Assembly: GCA_045107045.1 (NCBI GenBank)
Contig: JBGCFR010000009.1
Location: 1 to 64,000, forward strand
Source of the DNA: Putridiphycobacter sp045107045
GTDB taxonomy: Bacteria > Bacteroidota > Bacteroidia > Flavobacteriales_D > Crocinitomicaceae
Length of the DNA: 64,000 bases
Reading direction: 5' to 3'
A model generated the notes under the pieces. It had not been told where the DNA came from and searched no databases. It was given only the letters and a program-made list of their open reading frames with translations. The position numbers were made by a program, and so were the translations under genes. Positions 32,324 through 42,419 of the stretch are shown piece after piece. The stretch's first letter is position 1. Each line of letters opens with the position of its first letter.

Positions 32324-34639
32324 TTATATTGATAATGGAATTTTTACACGGAGGGTAAAGTTTCTGCCCATCTCATCCGTATAATATCTAAATCGATTAA
32401 GGTAATCTCGGTAAGCTGTATTAAGGAGATTATTAACACCAAAATGAATAGAAATGAGCTGGTTTTTTACTAAAACTTTTGTGGCCATTTCTAAATCAAA
32501 AAGATTATAACTACTCGGAGGAGGCACATAATCACTGTTTGCAGGAACCCTAACCTGTCGTGTTACATGGGTGTACTTCAATGCCAAATTATTTTCAATT
32601 AATCTGCCAATTTTAGGAAATTGAAAATTTATTTTATTTTGAAAATAATCGGCTGGCATTTGAATCAAATAATCACTAGCGGTTATATTGAATGCTCTTA
32701 ATACAGACCCTTTAAGTGTGTATGTCAAATTTTTGGTCAATCTAATTTCAGAGAGAAAATCTAATCCAGCAATGCGCACCTCAGCTTCTTTATAAACAAA
32801 TGTTGGAAAAGCGCCTTTTATCGTTAAAGTTGGTGGTAATTGCGGCTCAAGAAAGATATAATTGCTAAAATAATTGAAATAAGGACTGACCTCAAACTTC
32901 ATTCTTTTTAACATATAAATCATCTCAATATTGCTGCTTAGCGCATTTTCTTGCAATAGTCTTTCATTCCCAATTTCAACTGCTGCTGCGCCATGGTGAA
33001 TTCCATTACTATACAATTCACTAACAGTAGGCGGTCGCCAAGTTTTGGAAACATTCGCAAAAAACTTCAGATCCTTATTAACCTGATAACTTAACCCTAT
33101 ATTTCCAGCAAAATCTTGAAAGGTATGGCTTGGTGACACAATCACATCATTTTCTCGCATAAAAACTTGCAGGTACCTAAAATCATATCTTAGTCCGGCT
33201 TCAAGTAAAAATTTCTTAAATTTCTTTTTTTCAATCCAATAAAAACCAATACCCTGGTTTTGGTAGTTCGGGATAAACTTTCTACCCGAAAATGTATTCC
33301 CTTGATAAATACCAGACATCCCAATCTCCCCTTCTAATCCCATAACTTTATAGTGTTGCCAATTTAAATCAACAGTATGAGTTGTTAACTCTAGCTGCAA
33401 CTCTGGATTATTTAAATTAGCCAACGAATCGTTGAGTGGTCCGTGCTTATCATATTCATAACGAAGATTATATTGACGGGCATAAACTAAGTTTAGTTTT
33501 CCAATATTGCCTGTTCTTAAGAAAAATTTAGTCTTTGTCAACTCATGCTCAATATGCTGCCATGGTCGCTGAATTGTATATGAAAAATCTGCTTTTTCAG
33601 CAGGCTCTTGCAGGTCAAATGCATTTTGCAAATCTGTTAAATTTCCAATATGGCTACCTGAAAAAATTCCTAAATTGGTATTGAATTGACTATAGTAAAA
33701 ATCAAGACCATAATTCTTTTTTTCCCACACCAAGTTTCCTGAAAAATTGTACTCACGAATTCCTGTGTTTTTTAAGAAATAATTCGGTGCATGAGTGTTT
33801 CCACCCACCTTGTAAGTCCCTTGTACTGACCAAGCCAAAGAAGACATCAATTTATGTCGTCCTTCTAAGGATGAGGAAAACATGCCTTGGCGCCCATTCG
33901 AAAATCCTATTAGGTTTACTTCTCCAAAAATCCCAATACTATCTGTTACTTTTCGCGGTTCAATTAAAACAACACCTCCTATAGCATCAAAACCATATTT
34001 GATAGAATTAGCCCCTTTTATTAACGAAATACTATTGGTCACAAAGGGGTCAATCTCTGGCGCATGTTCTGCTCCCCATTGCTGTCCTTCTTGTCTGATT
34101 CCATTATTAAGTATTAATACGCGATTACTGTGCAAGCCTCTAATAATGGGTTTTGAGATGGAGTTCCCTGTCTTTAAAGACCGTACCCCATTAATTTCCT
34201 CTAACATGGTACCTAAGGGTAACCCTTTTACTTTGTCAATTTTATCTTTGTCAATTTTATCGACATTAGTTGTTTGTTTTTCGCTTTGATCTGCATAAAT
34301 TTCGATTGATGGTAATGTTATATTATTTTCGTTAAACTGATAGTTTTTAGACCAATTTTTGTTCACAATAATAGTATCTTGAATAATTATGTGATCGAAA
34401 TGCTTACAAATAAGCACATACTCACCGTTGCACATATTACTAAACTCAAATTTGCCTATGCCGTTGGTTCGGGTTGAAAATCCGGTGCCATTCAAACTAA
34501 CTGTAGCATATTTTAATGTTTCATTGTCGGTTGATTTAATTATTCCTGAAATTGAATAATTACAACTATCCAATTGTCCCTTTACGTAATTTGTAGAACA
34601 AATAAAAAACAGTACGATATATAAATTAAATAGCTTCAT
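32324..34639 (-). CDS. TonB-dependent receptor, ZnuD-like
   Basis: The 771-residue protein has a signal peptide (FNLYIVLFFICSTNYVKGQ), a CarboxypepD_reg-like domain (residues about 28-110), a plug with SKPIIRGLHSNRVLILNNGI and the QQWGAEHAPEIDPF stretch known from zinc receptors of the ZnuD type, and a 22-strand-type barrel ending AYRDYLNRFRYYTDEMGRNF. It should carry zinc, perhaps other divalent metals or heme, through the outer membrane. First gene of a three-gene cluster. Promoter-like sequence lies about 135 bases upstream. The neighbouring Fur-type protein is the likely repressor. Confidence 0.88.
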   Translation of the reverse strand: MKLFNLYIVLFFICSTNYVKGQLDSCNYSISGIIKSTDNETLKYATVSLNGTGFSTRTNGIGKFEFSNMCNGEYVLICKHFDHIIIQDTIIVNKNWSKNYQFNENNITLPSIEIYADQSEKQTTNVDKIDKDKIDKVKGLPLGTMLEEINGVRSLKTGNSISKPIIRGLHSNRVLILNNGIRQEGQQWGAEHAPEIDPFVTNSISLIKGANSIKYGFDAIGGVVLIEPRKVTDSIGIFGEVNLIGFSNGRQGMFSSSLEGRHKLMSSLAWSVQGTYKVGGNTHAPNYFLKNTGIREYNFSGNLVWEKKNYGLDFYYSQFNTNLGIFSGSHIGNLTDLQNAFDLQEPAEKADFSYTIQRPWQHIEHELTKTKFFLRTGNIGKLNLVYARQYNLRYEYDKHGPLNDSLANLNNPELQLELTTHTVDLNWQHYKVMGLEGEIGMSGIYQGNTFSGRKFIPNYQNQGIGFYWIEKKKFKKFLLEAGLRYDFRYLQVFMRENDVIVSPSHTFQDFAGNIGLSYQVNKDLKFFANVSKTWRPPTVSELYSNGIHHGAAAVEIGNERLLQENALSSNIEMIYMLKRMKFEVSPYFNYFSNYIFLEPQLPPTLTIKGAFPTFVYKEAEVRIAGLDFLSEIRLTKNLTYTLKGSVLRAFNITASDYLIQMPADYFQNKINFQFPKIGRLIENNLALKYTHVTRQVRVPANSDYVPPPSSYNLFDLEMATKVLVKNQLISIHFGVNNLLNTAYRDYLNRFRYYTDEMGRNFTLRVKIPLSI

Positions 34640-35043
34640 CCTATTTGAATCAAAAAAGAAAAGGTTCCTTCTACATTATTTTTCTGAAATTGACTCAATA
34701 TTGCACGCATTACTTACCTTAAAATCACTTTTCACTGTTTTGATCTACCTCTACTAAGGGTTAAATCTTTTGCAAATATAGAATTTCTTTTTCATTAATG
34801 CATCAATGTTGCAAATATTAATCAACACAAATTATTCTAGCTTATATTTTATAGCCTTAGGTTATATCATATAACTGCGTTAGGTTTTAGAATGGCATTA
34901 TAAGTTTATTGCAAGAATTTTCTGACAGAAAAATAGAACCAAAAACGACAATACATAATAAATGGGGCATATGACCTATTTATATAGCTTATCTATTTTC
35001 GGTTATTTGTAGTGAATAATTAAGAACACTAAAAACTATATTT
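34640..35043. other. Divergent intergenic region with receptor promoter
   Basis: No gene is seen in these 404 bases. On the minus strand TATATTTG at 34773-34780 fits a -7 box with a weak TTGA-type -33 box about 20 bases upstream; a second GCAAATATTA word follows at 34812. Nearly identical TTGCAAATAT words (34771 and 34812) could be part of a repressor site for the Fur-type regulator. The plus-strand promoter for the next gene was not found. Confidence 0.45.
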
Positions 35044-36015
35044 ATGAAAACAATAGCAACCTTATTAATCTCTTTCTGCATTTTAAGTATTAGCGCCCAA
35101 AACCTTGGTAAATTTTCATTTAAAGACGAAGGCTTTACACAAAAAAAATTCAATCATACAGAAAAGAAAATATACATTAAATCTTTTTCCATTAATTACC
35201 AAACGGTAATGATTGAATACGCTAAAGCGAGAGGCGGAACCAACTATGGGTCGGCAACTGCTGGGCTTGCTTTAGGGCTAGACAATATTGATCCAGAAAA
35301 ACTACAACAAATCACCGATAAATATTACAAGGAATTTGTTGAGAAATTGAAAGCTGAAGGATTTACAATTGTGACAGCGGAAAAAGTTTCTCAAAACGAA
35401 AATTATAATAATCTACAACTTTATAAAGGAGGTAACCCTTCAATGGACGTTATAGCAGATGGATACTTAACCACGGTGCCAACAGGAGTATCATTCTTAC
35501 AACATAAAAATAACCCTCTTAATTTAGGTGGAATGCCAGATTCTAAAAATTTAAATGGGGTTATTGTTTGTGGAGTAAACTTAGTCATTCCATTTGCTCA
35601 AACAAGAGAAATAAATGGAGGTCCGGTAGGTGGTGTTGCAAAAATTACTGCTAAGTGCGACCTTAGAATTTCACCATCAGAAACCTTACCGGCTAAAGGA
35701 GATTTTAGAAAGCCAAAAATCTTATTAACTGATGTTACCTTTGGATATAAAGAGAGTTTAAAATGGCAAGCATTGTCAAGAACCAAACTTAGTAAACCAC
35801 TAGAAGTAGAAAATGTATTAGACGAAGAAAAAAAGTACAAGGCTACAAGTGTTTCTACTACAGGTTCCAGCTTTAGCGCCAGATACTCAAAAGCGTATGC
35901 TAAAAATGCAATATTAGTCCCGTGCGATTCTGTAAAATATAGAAATGGTGTAAGTTTAGCAATCGATAAATATCTATCAACGGCAAGTGAAAATTTCCTT
36001 GGCTCTTTCAAATAA
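35044..36015 (+). CDS. Exported protein of unknown function
   Basis: The 323-residue protein has a signal peptide (MKTIATLLISFCILSISAQ) and a soluble, mixed strand/helix body with a Gly-rich segment (ARGGTNYGSATAGLALGLD) and two Cys (VIVCGVN, AKCDLR). No lipobox or sorting domain is present, so it should stay in the periplasm. I do not recognise the family. The next gene, a sensor kinase, starts 104 bases downstream on the same strand and may share its control. Confidence 0.65.
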   Translation: MKTIATLLISFCILSISAQNLGKFSFKDEGFTQKKFNHTEKKIYIKSFSINYQTVMIEYAKARGGTNYGSATAGLALGLDNIDPEKLQQITDKYYKEFVEKLKAEGFTIVTAEKVSQNENYNNLQLYKGGNPSMDVIADGYLTTVPTGVSFLQHKNNPLNLGGMPDSKNLNGVIVCGVNLVIPFAQTREINGGPVGGVAKITAKCDLRISPSETLPAKGDFRKPKILLTDVTFGYKESLKWQALSRTKLSKPLEVENVLDEEKKYKATSVSTTGSSFSARYSKAYAKNAILVPCDSVKYRNGVSLAIDKYLSTASENFLGSFK

Positions 36016-36118
36016 AAGGGTAGAACGTGACAATAAAATATAGTATCTAGCATGATCACGAGTTTAAGACTTGGTGTAAAATCATAGAAATATAGACTTT
36101 AAGAGCGTATTTAATAAA

Positions 36119-38743
36119 ATGTTAAATTTGATCTTAGTGAAAGGATCTCTGTTTATATTATTTTTATGTGTTTATCAACTTTACAGTCAAGACCTCATTC
36201 CAAATAAAGTTCTTTCGGATCGGAATGGACTTTTGGGTAATGCTTGTCGAACCATGGTTCAAGATGAAAGCGGAAAACTATGGTTTGGAACAACATCTGG
36301 CATTCAATATTATGATGGAGAAACAATTAAATCATTCGAACCTACTATTGGTGAAACGGTGATTAAACTAATTAAAAGGGAAGATTTCATTATTGCCCTT
36401 ACCGTAAAATCACTATTCAAGATTAATACACTTGATAAAAAGTTTAAAAAAATTGATTTGCCGGTCACGGATTATCATAAGAATGTTCAATCTGACACCC
36501 ATATTCAGCTTATTACAAATGAAGATGACACACTTTGGTACGACTATGATTTGCAAAGCATAAATGCAAAACCGCTTGAATTCAATTTCCCAAAAATTAC
36601 AATGGGTAAATACCGAATTAGCATAGAGTATAAATATTATATTACACTTGATTCAGATACAATCGAAAAAGGAGAAAGTTTTTCATCTGATGTTAAAAAA
36701 TTAAATGATTCCCTAGTTATTATTGGCACACATAATGGCTTGGTTATTATTGAGTTAAAAAATGGTCTTATCACTACTAAACGCTTTATTAAAGGGTTGA
36801 GAACTGATTGCATTTTTGTTGATCGAGATAAAAATGTTTGGGTTGGAACCGCTGATAATGGTATTTATTTTTTTCATAAAAACAATTACTTAAATTATTT
36901 CAAATCGGTAGTACAGGGTCAAAAAAAGCTGAATTGTTGGACTGTCTTTACCATTGACTCCACCATCTATTTTGCTTCTAAACAAGGTATTTTAAGACTT
37001 GATGGTAAAGATGATGAATTGACGATAGGGACTAAAACTATACGTTCAATATCTGCTCTTTATCACCAAAACAGTCTCTATATTGGCACTGCTACGAATG
37101 GTATTTTCAAGTATTCGAATGGAGGGTTAAAACAAATTTATTTTAACCCTAATTTAGTCTTAGACAACACGGTGATGCAAATATTTAATAAAGCAGATAC
37201 GCTCGTTTGTATTTCAAAGCAGCATATTATTTTTTTAAAAGATGATCAAATAATAAAAACCCTATCCTTTCCTGAATTAGGTACAAAGCCGTATGCTATG
37301 TATATCAATAAAACCCCCAAGAATTACTGGTTATCTACCACAACTGGAGTTACCAAGTGCGATCTTAACTTTAAAACATTAAATCATTACCGTTCGAAAA
37401 CCTCAAAAGTAATTTGCATGGGAGAGTTTAGCGGGAATGAGCCAGTTTTTGCAAGCATGGACGGTGGTCTCCAACATATAAAAAATGACAGTCTAGTTCC
37501 ATATAACCCTTCTGAAAATAACTACCTTTTTTGTACATCCTACGATTCTATTAATAACAGCTATTGGACTAGTTCTGGAGAAGGCATCTATTATTCTAAC
37601 GATCAAAAGCAATTCATGTTTAATCATGAAAATGGTTTACCAATGACGATCTTCAATCAATCGGGATACTTAAAATTAAAAGACGAAATAATATTTGCAG
37701 GTAGTGGCGGTGTTTTTAAATTTAATCCAAATCACCTTCTAAACACACCAACACTGCCTTCAGTTGAAGTAAAAATCAATAATGTGTTCCCTAAAGAAAA
37801 AGAAATTGAATTCGAGTATGACCAAGGATCTATTTTACTAGAGCTTACCCCAATTTTGCTATCTGATAAAAATGTATTCGACTTAGCTTATTTTATTGGA
37901 AATGAAAAATATCAACTGGCTTCATCAAAACAGTTTAACATAAAACTGAATTACGGTACCACAATCTTTAAATATGTTGTTAAAAACAAGCTAACAAATG
38001 AACTTAATAAGATTACCTACACTTTTGTCCGCAGTACTCCTGTCTGGATGAAGTTCTGGTTCAAAGTTTTAATAGGTCTGTTGGCAATTTTGTTATTAAC
38101 AGGGTTTTACTTTTTTATAAAATATATATCAACTAGAAAAAAATTAAAGACGCAAGAACAGCAAAGTAAGATTGATCATGAAAGACTAAGAATTTCTAGA
38201 GAACTTCATGATAATATTGGGGCAAGATTGAGCTATATTATTTCATCAATTGATATGGAACAACATAATAAAAATGCTGATTATAAAAACTTAGAGTCCA
38301 TTAATTCTTTTGCACGAAGTACCATGGCTGAATTGAGAGAAACTATTTGGGCGGTTGGTAACAAAAAGGTAAACCTATCAGAGCTGGCGCATAGAATAGA
38401 TCTTTATTGCAAAGAAGTGAATGAGTTTTCAGAAATTGACATTGAAGCGAACTCATCTATTTCAGGGGACAAAGAGTTAAAACCCATAGAAACGATCAAT
38501 TTTTATAGAATAACTCAGGAAGCCATTAATAATGCCATTAAGTATTCAGCAGCAAAGAAAATATCTGTGGTTATGACGGATCATTATATTTCAATATCTG
38601 ATAATGGTAAGGGATTTAATTTAGCTAAAAAACCACATGGCAATGGATTGGTCAACATGAAAATCCGAGCTGATGAATGCAATGCTAATCTAGATATCAT
38701 TTCAGATTTAAAGAAAGGCACTCATATCAGAATTACTTTTTAA
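36119..38743 (+). CDS. Reg_prop sensor kinase with HisKA_3 domain
   Basis: The 874-residue protein has a signal segment, a large periplasmic part made of short propeller repeats (e.g. MVQDESGKLWFGTTSGIQYY at residue 47), a Y_Y_Y-like module, one membrane helix at about residues 643-668 and a NarX/LiaS-type kinase: phosphoacceptor H697 in SRELHDNIGARLSY, and ATPase motifs TQEAINNAIKYS and ISDNGKGFN. It senses an unknown periplasmic ligand. The regulator gene 52 bases downstream is its partner. Confidence 0.9.
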   Translation: MLNLILVKGSLFILFLCVYQLYSQDLIPNKVLSDRNGLLGNACRTMVQDESGKLWFGTTSGIQYYDGETIKSFEPTIGETVIKLIKREDFIIALTVKSLFKINTLDKKFKKIDLPVTDYHKNVQSDTHIQLITNEDDTLWYDYDLQSINAKPLEFNFPKITMGKYRISIEYKYYITLDSDTIEKGESFSSDVKKLNDSLVIIGTHNGLVIIELKNGLITTKRFIKGLRTDCIFVDRDKNVWVGTADNGIYFFHKNNYLNYFKSVVQGQKKLNCWTVFTIDSTIYFASKQGILRLDGKDDELTIGTKTIRSISALYHQNSLYIGTATNGIFKYSNGGLKQIYFNPNLVLDNTVMQIFNKADTLVCISKQHIIFLKDDQIIKTLSFPELGTKPYAMYINKTPKNYWLSTTTGVTKCDLNFKTLNHYRSKTSKVICMGEFSGNEPVFASMDGGLQHIKNDSLVPYNPSENNYLFCTSYDSINNSYWTSSGEGIYYSNDQKQFMFNHENGLPMTIFNQSGYLKLKDEIIFAGSGGVFKFNPNHLLNTPTLPSVEVKINNVFPKEKEIEFEYDQGSILLELTPILLSDKNVFDLAYFIGNEKYQLASSKQFNIKLNYGTTIFKYVVKNKLTNELNKITYTFVRSTPVWMKFWFKVLIGLLAILLLTGFYFFIKYISTRKKLKTQEQQSKIDHERLRISRELHDNIGARLSYIISSIDMEQHNKNADYKNLESINSFARSTMAELRETIWAVGNKKVNLSELAHRIDLYCKEVNEFSEIDIEANSSISGDKELKPIETINFYRITQEAINNAIKYSAAKKISVVMTDHYISISDNGKGFNLAKKPHGNGLVNMKIRADECNANLDIISDLKKGTHIRITF

Positions 38744-38760
38744 TTGGTGCGATTGCCCTA

Positions 38761-38791
38761 TTTCATCACATTCTAATTAACTTTAAATTTG
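38761..38791 (+). promoter_or_regulatory. Internal promoter before the LuxR-type regulator
   Basis: TTTC (38761-38764), 19 bases, TAAATTTG (38784-38791). The ATG follows after four bases, so transcripts from here would lack a 5' leader. Confidence 0.55.
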
Positions 38792-38795
38792 TATC

Positions 38796-39437
38796 ATGAT
38801 TAAAATAGCAATTGCAGAGGATAATAGTTTTTTAGCAAACAGTTTAATAAACAAATTAGGTTTGTTTGATGAATTTAAGGTGAAATTCCATGTTTTAAAT
38901 GGTGAATTATTAATCTCTAAACTTGATTCTGACAGTAATATTGATATTATTTTAATGGACATTCAAATGCCAACTATGGATGGTATTCAAGCCACCAAAA
39001 TTATTGCACAAAAATATCCTCAAATAAAAATAATCATGCTTACCGTATTGGATTCGGAGCAAGCCATCTATGAATCTGTCAAAAACGGTGCTGTGGGCTA
39101 TTTAGTTAAAGAAAGTAAGCCTGAAGAGATAAAATTCAGCATTGAACAAGCCATAAATGGTCATGCATCAATGTCGCCTTCTATCACGTTAAAGGCAATG
39201 AAAATAATGCAAAATCCTGATTCTATTTCTGAAGAAAAAAAAGATTTCAATTTGTCACGAAGGGAAACAGAAGTATTGTCTCAATTATGCAAAGGACTAA
39301 ATTACAATGAAATTGCCAATAATTTATTTATAAGCCCAAACACAGTCAGAAGACATATTGAAAACACTTATAAAAAATTGGAAGTATCTAATAAAGCCCA
39401 AGCGGTTCAAACCGCATTCGAAAACAGACTTGTTTAA
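38796..39437 (+). CDS. NarL/LuxR-type response regulator
   Basis: The 213-residue regulator has a receiver domain with E8/D9 and phosphoacceptor D55 (ILMDIQMPTMDG), a conserved Lys near 106 (YLVKES), and a C-terminal LuxR-type helix-turn-helix (LSRRETEVLSQLCKGLNYNE, SPNTVRRHIENTYKKLEV). It pairs with the HisKA_3 kinase upstream. It has a promoter-like sequence of its own that would give a leaderless mRNA. Confidence 0.93.
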   Translation: MIKIAIAEDNSFLANSLINKLGLFDEFKVKFHVLNGELLISKLDSDSNIDIILMDIQMPTMDGIQATKIIAQKYPQIKIIMLTVLDSEQAIYESVKNGAVGYLVKESKPEEIKFSIEQAINGHASMSPSITLKAMKIMQNPDSISEEKKDFNLSRRETEVLSQLCKGLNYNEIANNLFISPNTVRRHIENTYKKLEVSNKAQAVQTAFENRLV

Positions 39438-39508
39438 ATGGTGCATTTAGCCTATTGATATAGGTTTAAAATCTTCAAACCTTTGTTTCATATTTAAAAT
39501 CAAAAATT

Positions 39509-40339
39509 ATGAAACGATTTGCACTCATTTTAATGTCAATTATTACACTTCAGGCTATTGCTCAAGAAAGTATTCCTTACAAAGTCAGTTATGACAACCC
39601 AGATGATTTGGGTAACAATTATATTTATGGTTATTACTTTGACTACATGACTGGCAATTCGACTAGCTCTTTAGGCGTATCCACCAATACTTGGATTGCA
39701 CTTAATAAAATTAATTTGGAAGCGGATTTAAAATTAGGTTTCTTAGGAGATGCCGCTGCGGTCAAGAGATTATCGACAAGAATTAACGTTGGTGCTGGCT
39801 TCGAAATTTCCAATAAAAAAAAGGTAAAAGATGTAAAGGTAAACGTTAACACATTTTACACTAAAGTAGATGTTGAAACCGCTGATGGAAAATACGTTGG
39901 TCGATTTGATGCCCTAGCTGTTCAGCAAATCAAAGTACCTGGCACCTATAAATTAGAAACCACGCTGCAAGGCGGGTTATTGTATAGAAATGGTTCTGTT
40001 GATAAAAGTTATGAAGGGAGATTTAGGGAACTAGGAATTTACGGAGGCGTTACTTACGAAAGTAAAGTCAATATTACTACCGACTTATTTGATAAGCAAA
40101 GTAAGTCTGCTCAATATTTGAGGATGTATGCAGATTTGGTTTATTACCCTGTTTTTACATTAACTAACAGCGACCCAGAACTTGATAACAGTAGAATTGG
40201 CTTTAGAGTTGGAGGGTTAGGACATTTGCCTAATATGAATAACTTTATCAACTACATGGCTCCTAAAATTGAGGCTGGACTGAATCCAGTTGGATTTTAT
40301 TTTATTGTAGGGTTAGGCTTCAATATCGCTTCATTTTAA
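39509..40339 (+). CDS. Outer-membrane beta-barrel-like protein
   Basis: The 276-residue protein has a signal peptide (ALILMSIITLQAIAQ) and alternating aromatic strands of the kind that form small outer-membrane barrels, ending in GFYFIVGLGFNIASF, with the terminal Phe typical of barrel proteins. A Lys-rich stretch (ISNKKKVKDVKVNVNTF) is unusual for a strand. No family is recognised. It follows the two-component pair and may be its target. Confidence 0.65.
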   Translation: MKRFALILMSIITLQAIAQESIPYKVSYDNPDDLGNNYIYGYYFDYMTGNSTSSLGVSTNTWIALNKINLEADLKLGFLGDAAAVKRLSTRINVGAGFEISNKKKVKDVKVNVNTFYTKVDVETADGKYVGRFDALAVQQIKVPGTYKLETTLQGGLLYRNGSVDKSYEGRFRELGIYGGVTYESKVNITTDLFDKQSKSAQYLRMYADLVYYPVFTLTNSDPELDNSRIGFRVGGLGHLPNMNNFINYMAPKIEAGLNPVGFYFIVGLGFNIASF

Positions 40340-40364
40340 TCGTTTCGACTAATTTAAGTTAACT

Positions 40365-42218
40365 TTAACGACTATGAATTAGTTTTACCCTTTCACTTGA
40401 TCCATTTTTGGTCAATTCGATAAAATAAACGCCTGAATTGAGTGCTGATAAATCCATAACTAGGGTATTGTTGCTTTGCGATTTTAATTCAGTTTTAACA
40501 ATCTGTCCGTAAGTATTGTAGATTTTTATTTCAAAATCGTTAATTGATTTTTTGGTAATAAATACCTCTTGGTAAGCTGGATTTGGATAAACTACCATTT
40601 CATTTTCATCATAGTACAAAGCAATAATTTCCTCGAAATTGTACGTTCCATTAAAATCAGTTTGTTTTAAACGATAGTAATTTACGCCTAAAATTGGGTT
40701 TGTATGTACACCACTATAATGCAAAGGAATTGAACTGTTCCCCGCTCCATTTATCTTTAATACATTTCGCCAATTTTGACCATCTATTGAATGTTGAACA
40801 TTAAAATAATCATTATTTGCTTCAGAAGCAGTGGTCCAGTATAAATGTGACTGGCCATTGATTATTTCACCTGAAAAATTAGTAATTTCTATTGGCAAAG
40901 GTCCTGTCACTAATTCTTGAATTCCATCTCCGTCTGATCCACCGCCAGATCCCGATGGGGAGTTACACGGGCTAGAATTATTTGAGCATCCTCCTGTGCC
41001 ATTGTCTGTAGTGGTAGTTGTATTAGCTACTGGTTCGGCAATAGAATAAAATATAACGCCTTGGCCACCACCGCCGCCACCGCCATGAGTGCCGCCATTG
41101 TTAACATCTCCACCATCACCACCATTTGACTCAACGGTAAGAAGACAAGAGGCACTCACACTCCATGTATTAACTTGAAAAACTATTGATCCTGCTGCAC
41201 CACCGCCACCGCCGCCATCATTTCCTGCAAAAGAAATGTCTTCACCATTGGCACTTATTGTTAAGCCCCCACAAGTACCTGTTATTATTTCGTCAGCATT
41301 AATCAAAATTATCCCTCCACCGTTTCCACCATCTGTAGATAGATTATTATTTCCTTCGCCTGCGCCACCGCCACCGCCCATAAAAACGCGACCAACAGCA
41401 ATCTGTCCTTGCAATGATATACCACCTAATCCACCAGCTCCAGGGTTACAGTTATTCCAGCCGGGTCCACCTTGGCCTCCTGAAGTGTAGTTTCCACCGC
41501 CACCGCCACCGCCGTTATGACTATTTCCACCACCTCCACCATTTAACATTCTACCCATACCTGCGTCGTAACCGGCAGTGGTGTTTTTATAGATACTTTC
41601 TCCTTTATCCGCCATATTAGCTTGACTTACAACTCGGAAGTTAGAGTTTCCTTGACAACCTGCTGAGCCGCCTGCGTTTGGTGCTGCGCCTCTAAATCCA
41701 TCCAGGTCAGCATCCAAATTATGGGCAATTGTTAAAGCTCCTTCTACATGAAACGCCAATACACCTCCTATTTCCCCATCCCATGACCGGGCACTCATAT
41801 TGGCCGTAGTTGTATAATTTGGGCTCCCATATTTTCTGAAACTGATCAATTGAACTTGATTATTGGCACCTGTATTGTAGGTAAAGTTTGGTGTGTTTAC
41901 AAGTGTAATACTTGTTGGAACACCAGATGATTCAACAATACTTGCAATTTCTCTAATTTCATAAATTCCTGCATTATTTATAGAACCTAATGCTCCAAAA
42001 GTTGCCGTATTTGTAACATCTCCAATTACATTGTCCTGCATTTGCATTAAAACAACATTATCACCAACTTCAAAAGTATGGGCAGATTCATCTACAGTAC
42101 CAATTGTCAAAGTTGCACTAGCTACAGCTGTGACCTCAGCATAGGCATTCACAACCTGAGAATAGGAAGCTGAAGTAATGAAAACTACCAAGAGAATAAA
42201 CAGGGATTTGGTACTCAT
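40365..42218 (-). CDS. Glycine-rich T9SS-exported protein
   Basis: The 617-residue protein has a signal peptide (LFILLVVFITSASYSQ), a first part with paired strands, a middle third with blocks of four to seven Gly alternating with Asn/Ser/Asp (about residues 175-430), an Asn/Ser/Gly-rich hinge and a T9SS sorting domain (VVYPNPAYQEVFITKK, then LNSGVYFIEL). Similar glycine-rich T9SS proteins occur in marine Bacteroidota; glycine-rich segments often form extended sheets or adhesive surfaces. Its promoter lies 17 bases upstream. Cell-surface or secreted. Confidence 0.85.
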   Translation of the reverse strand: MSTKSLFILLVVFITSASYSQVVNAYAEVTAVASATLTIGTVDESAHTFEVGDNVVLMQMQDNVIGDVTNTATFGALGSINNAGIYEIREIASIVESSGVPTSITLVNTPNFTYNTGANNQVQLISFRKYGSPNYTTTANMSARSWDGEIGGVLAFHVEGALTIAHNLDADLDGFRGAAPNAGGSAGCQGNSNFRVVSQANMADKGESIYKNTTAGYDAGMGRMLNGGGGGNSHNGGGGGGGNYTSGGQGGPGWNNCNPGAGGLGGISLQGQIAVGRVFMGGGGGAGEGNNNLSTDGGNGGGIILINADEIITGTCGGLTISANGEDISFAGNDGGGGGGAAGSIVFQVNTWSVSASCLLTVESNGGDGGDVNNGGTHGGGGGGGQGVIFYSIAEPVANTTTTTDNGTGGCSNNSSPCNSPSGSGGGSDGDGIQELVTGPLPIEITNFSGEIINGQSHLYWTTASEANNDYFNVQHSIDGQNWRNVLKINGAGNSSIPLHYSGVHTNPILGVNYYRLKQTDFNGTYNFEEIIALYYDENEMVVYPNPAYQEVFITKKSINDFEIKIYNTYGQIVKTELKSQSNNTLVMDLSALNSGVYFIELTKNGSSERVKLIHSR

Positions 42219-42234
42219 AACAAGGTTATATAAG

Positions 42235-42266
42235 CAAAAATAGCTATTTAATCAATAAAGTGCAAT
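42235..42266 (-). promoter_or_regulatory. Promoter of the glycine-rich protein gene
   Basis: On the minus strand ATTG (42263-42266), 20 bases, TATTTTTG (42235-42242), 16 bases before the ATG. The -7 box is an exact match, the -33 box has one change. Confidence 0.6.
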
Positions 42267-42419
42267 TTTTATATCTTATTGTTTCCAAATGCCAATTGTT
42301 AGTATCCAAATGTAATATTTTAACAATCAATAGATTAACCTGAACCCATCTAATAACTTATATGTGTAGCTGCAATAAAAGTTTAATTATGTACTTTTTT
42401 TTGAAATTATTGCTGCAAT

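Noticed and set aside
41236..41490. Pro-rich plus-strand frame
   Set aside because: It is the complement of the poly-Gly codons of the T9SS protein gene.
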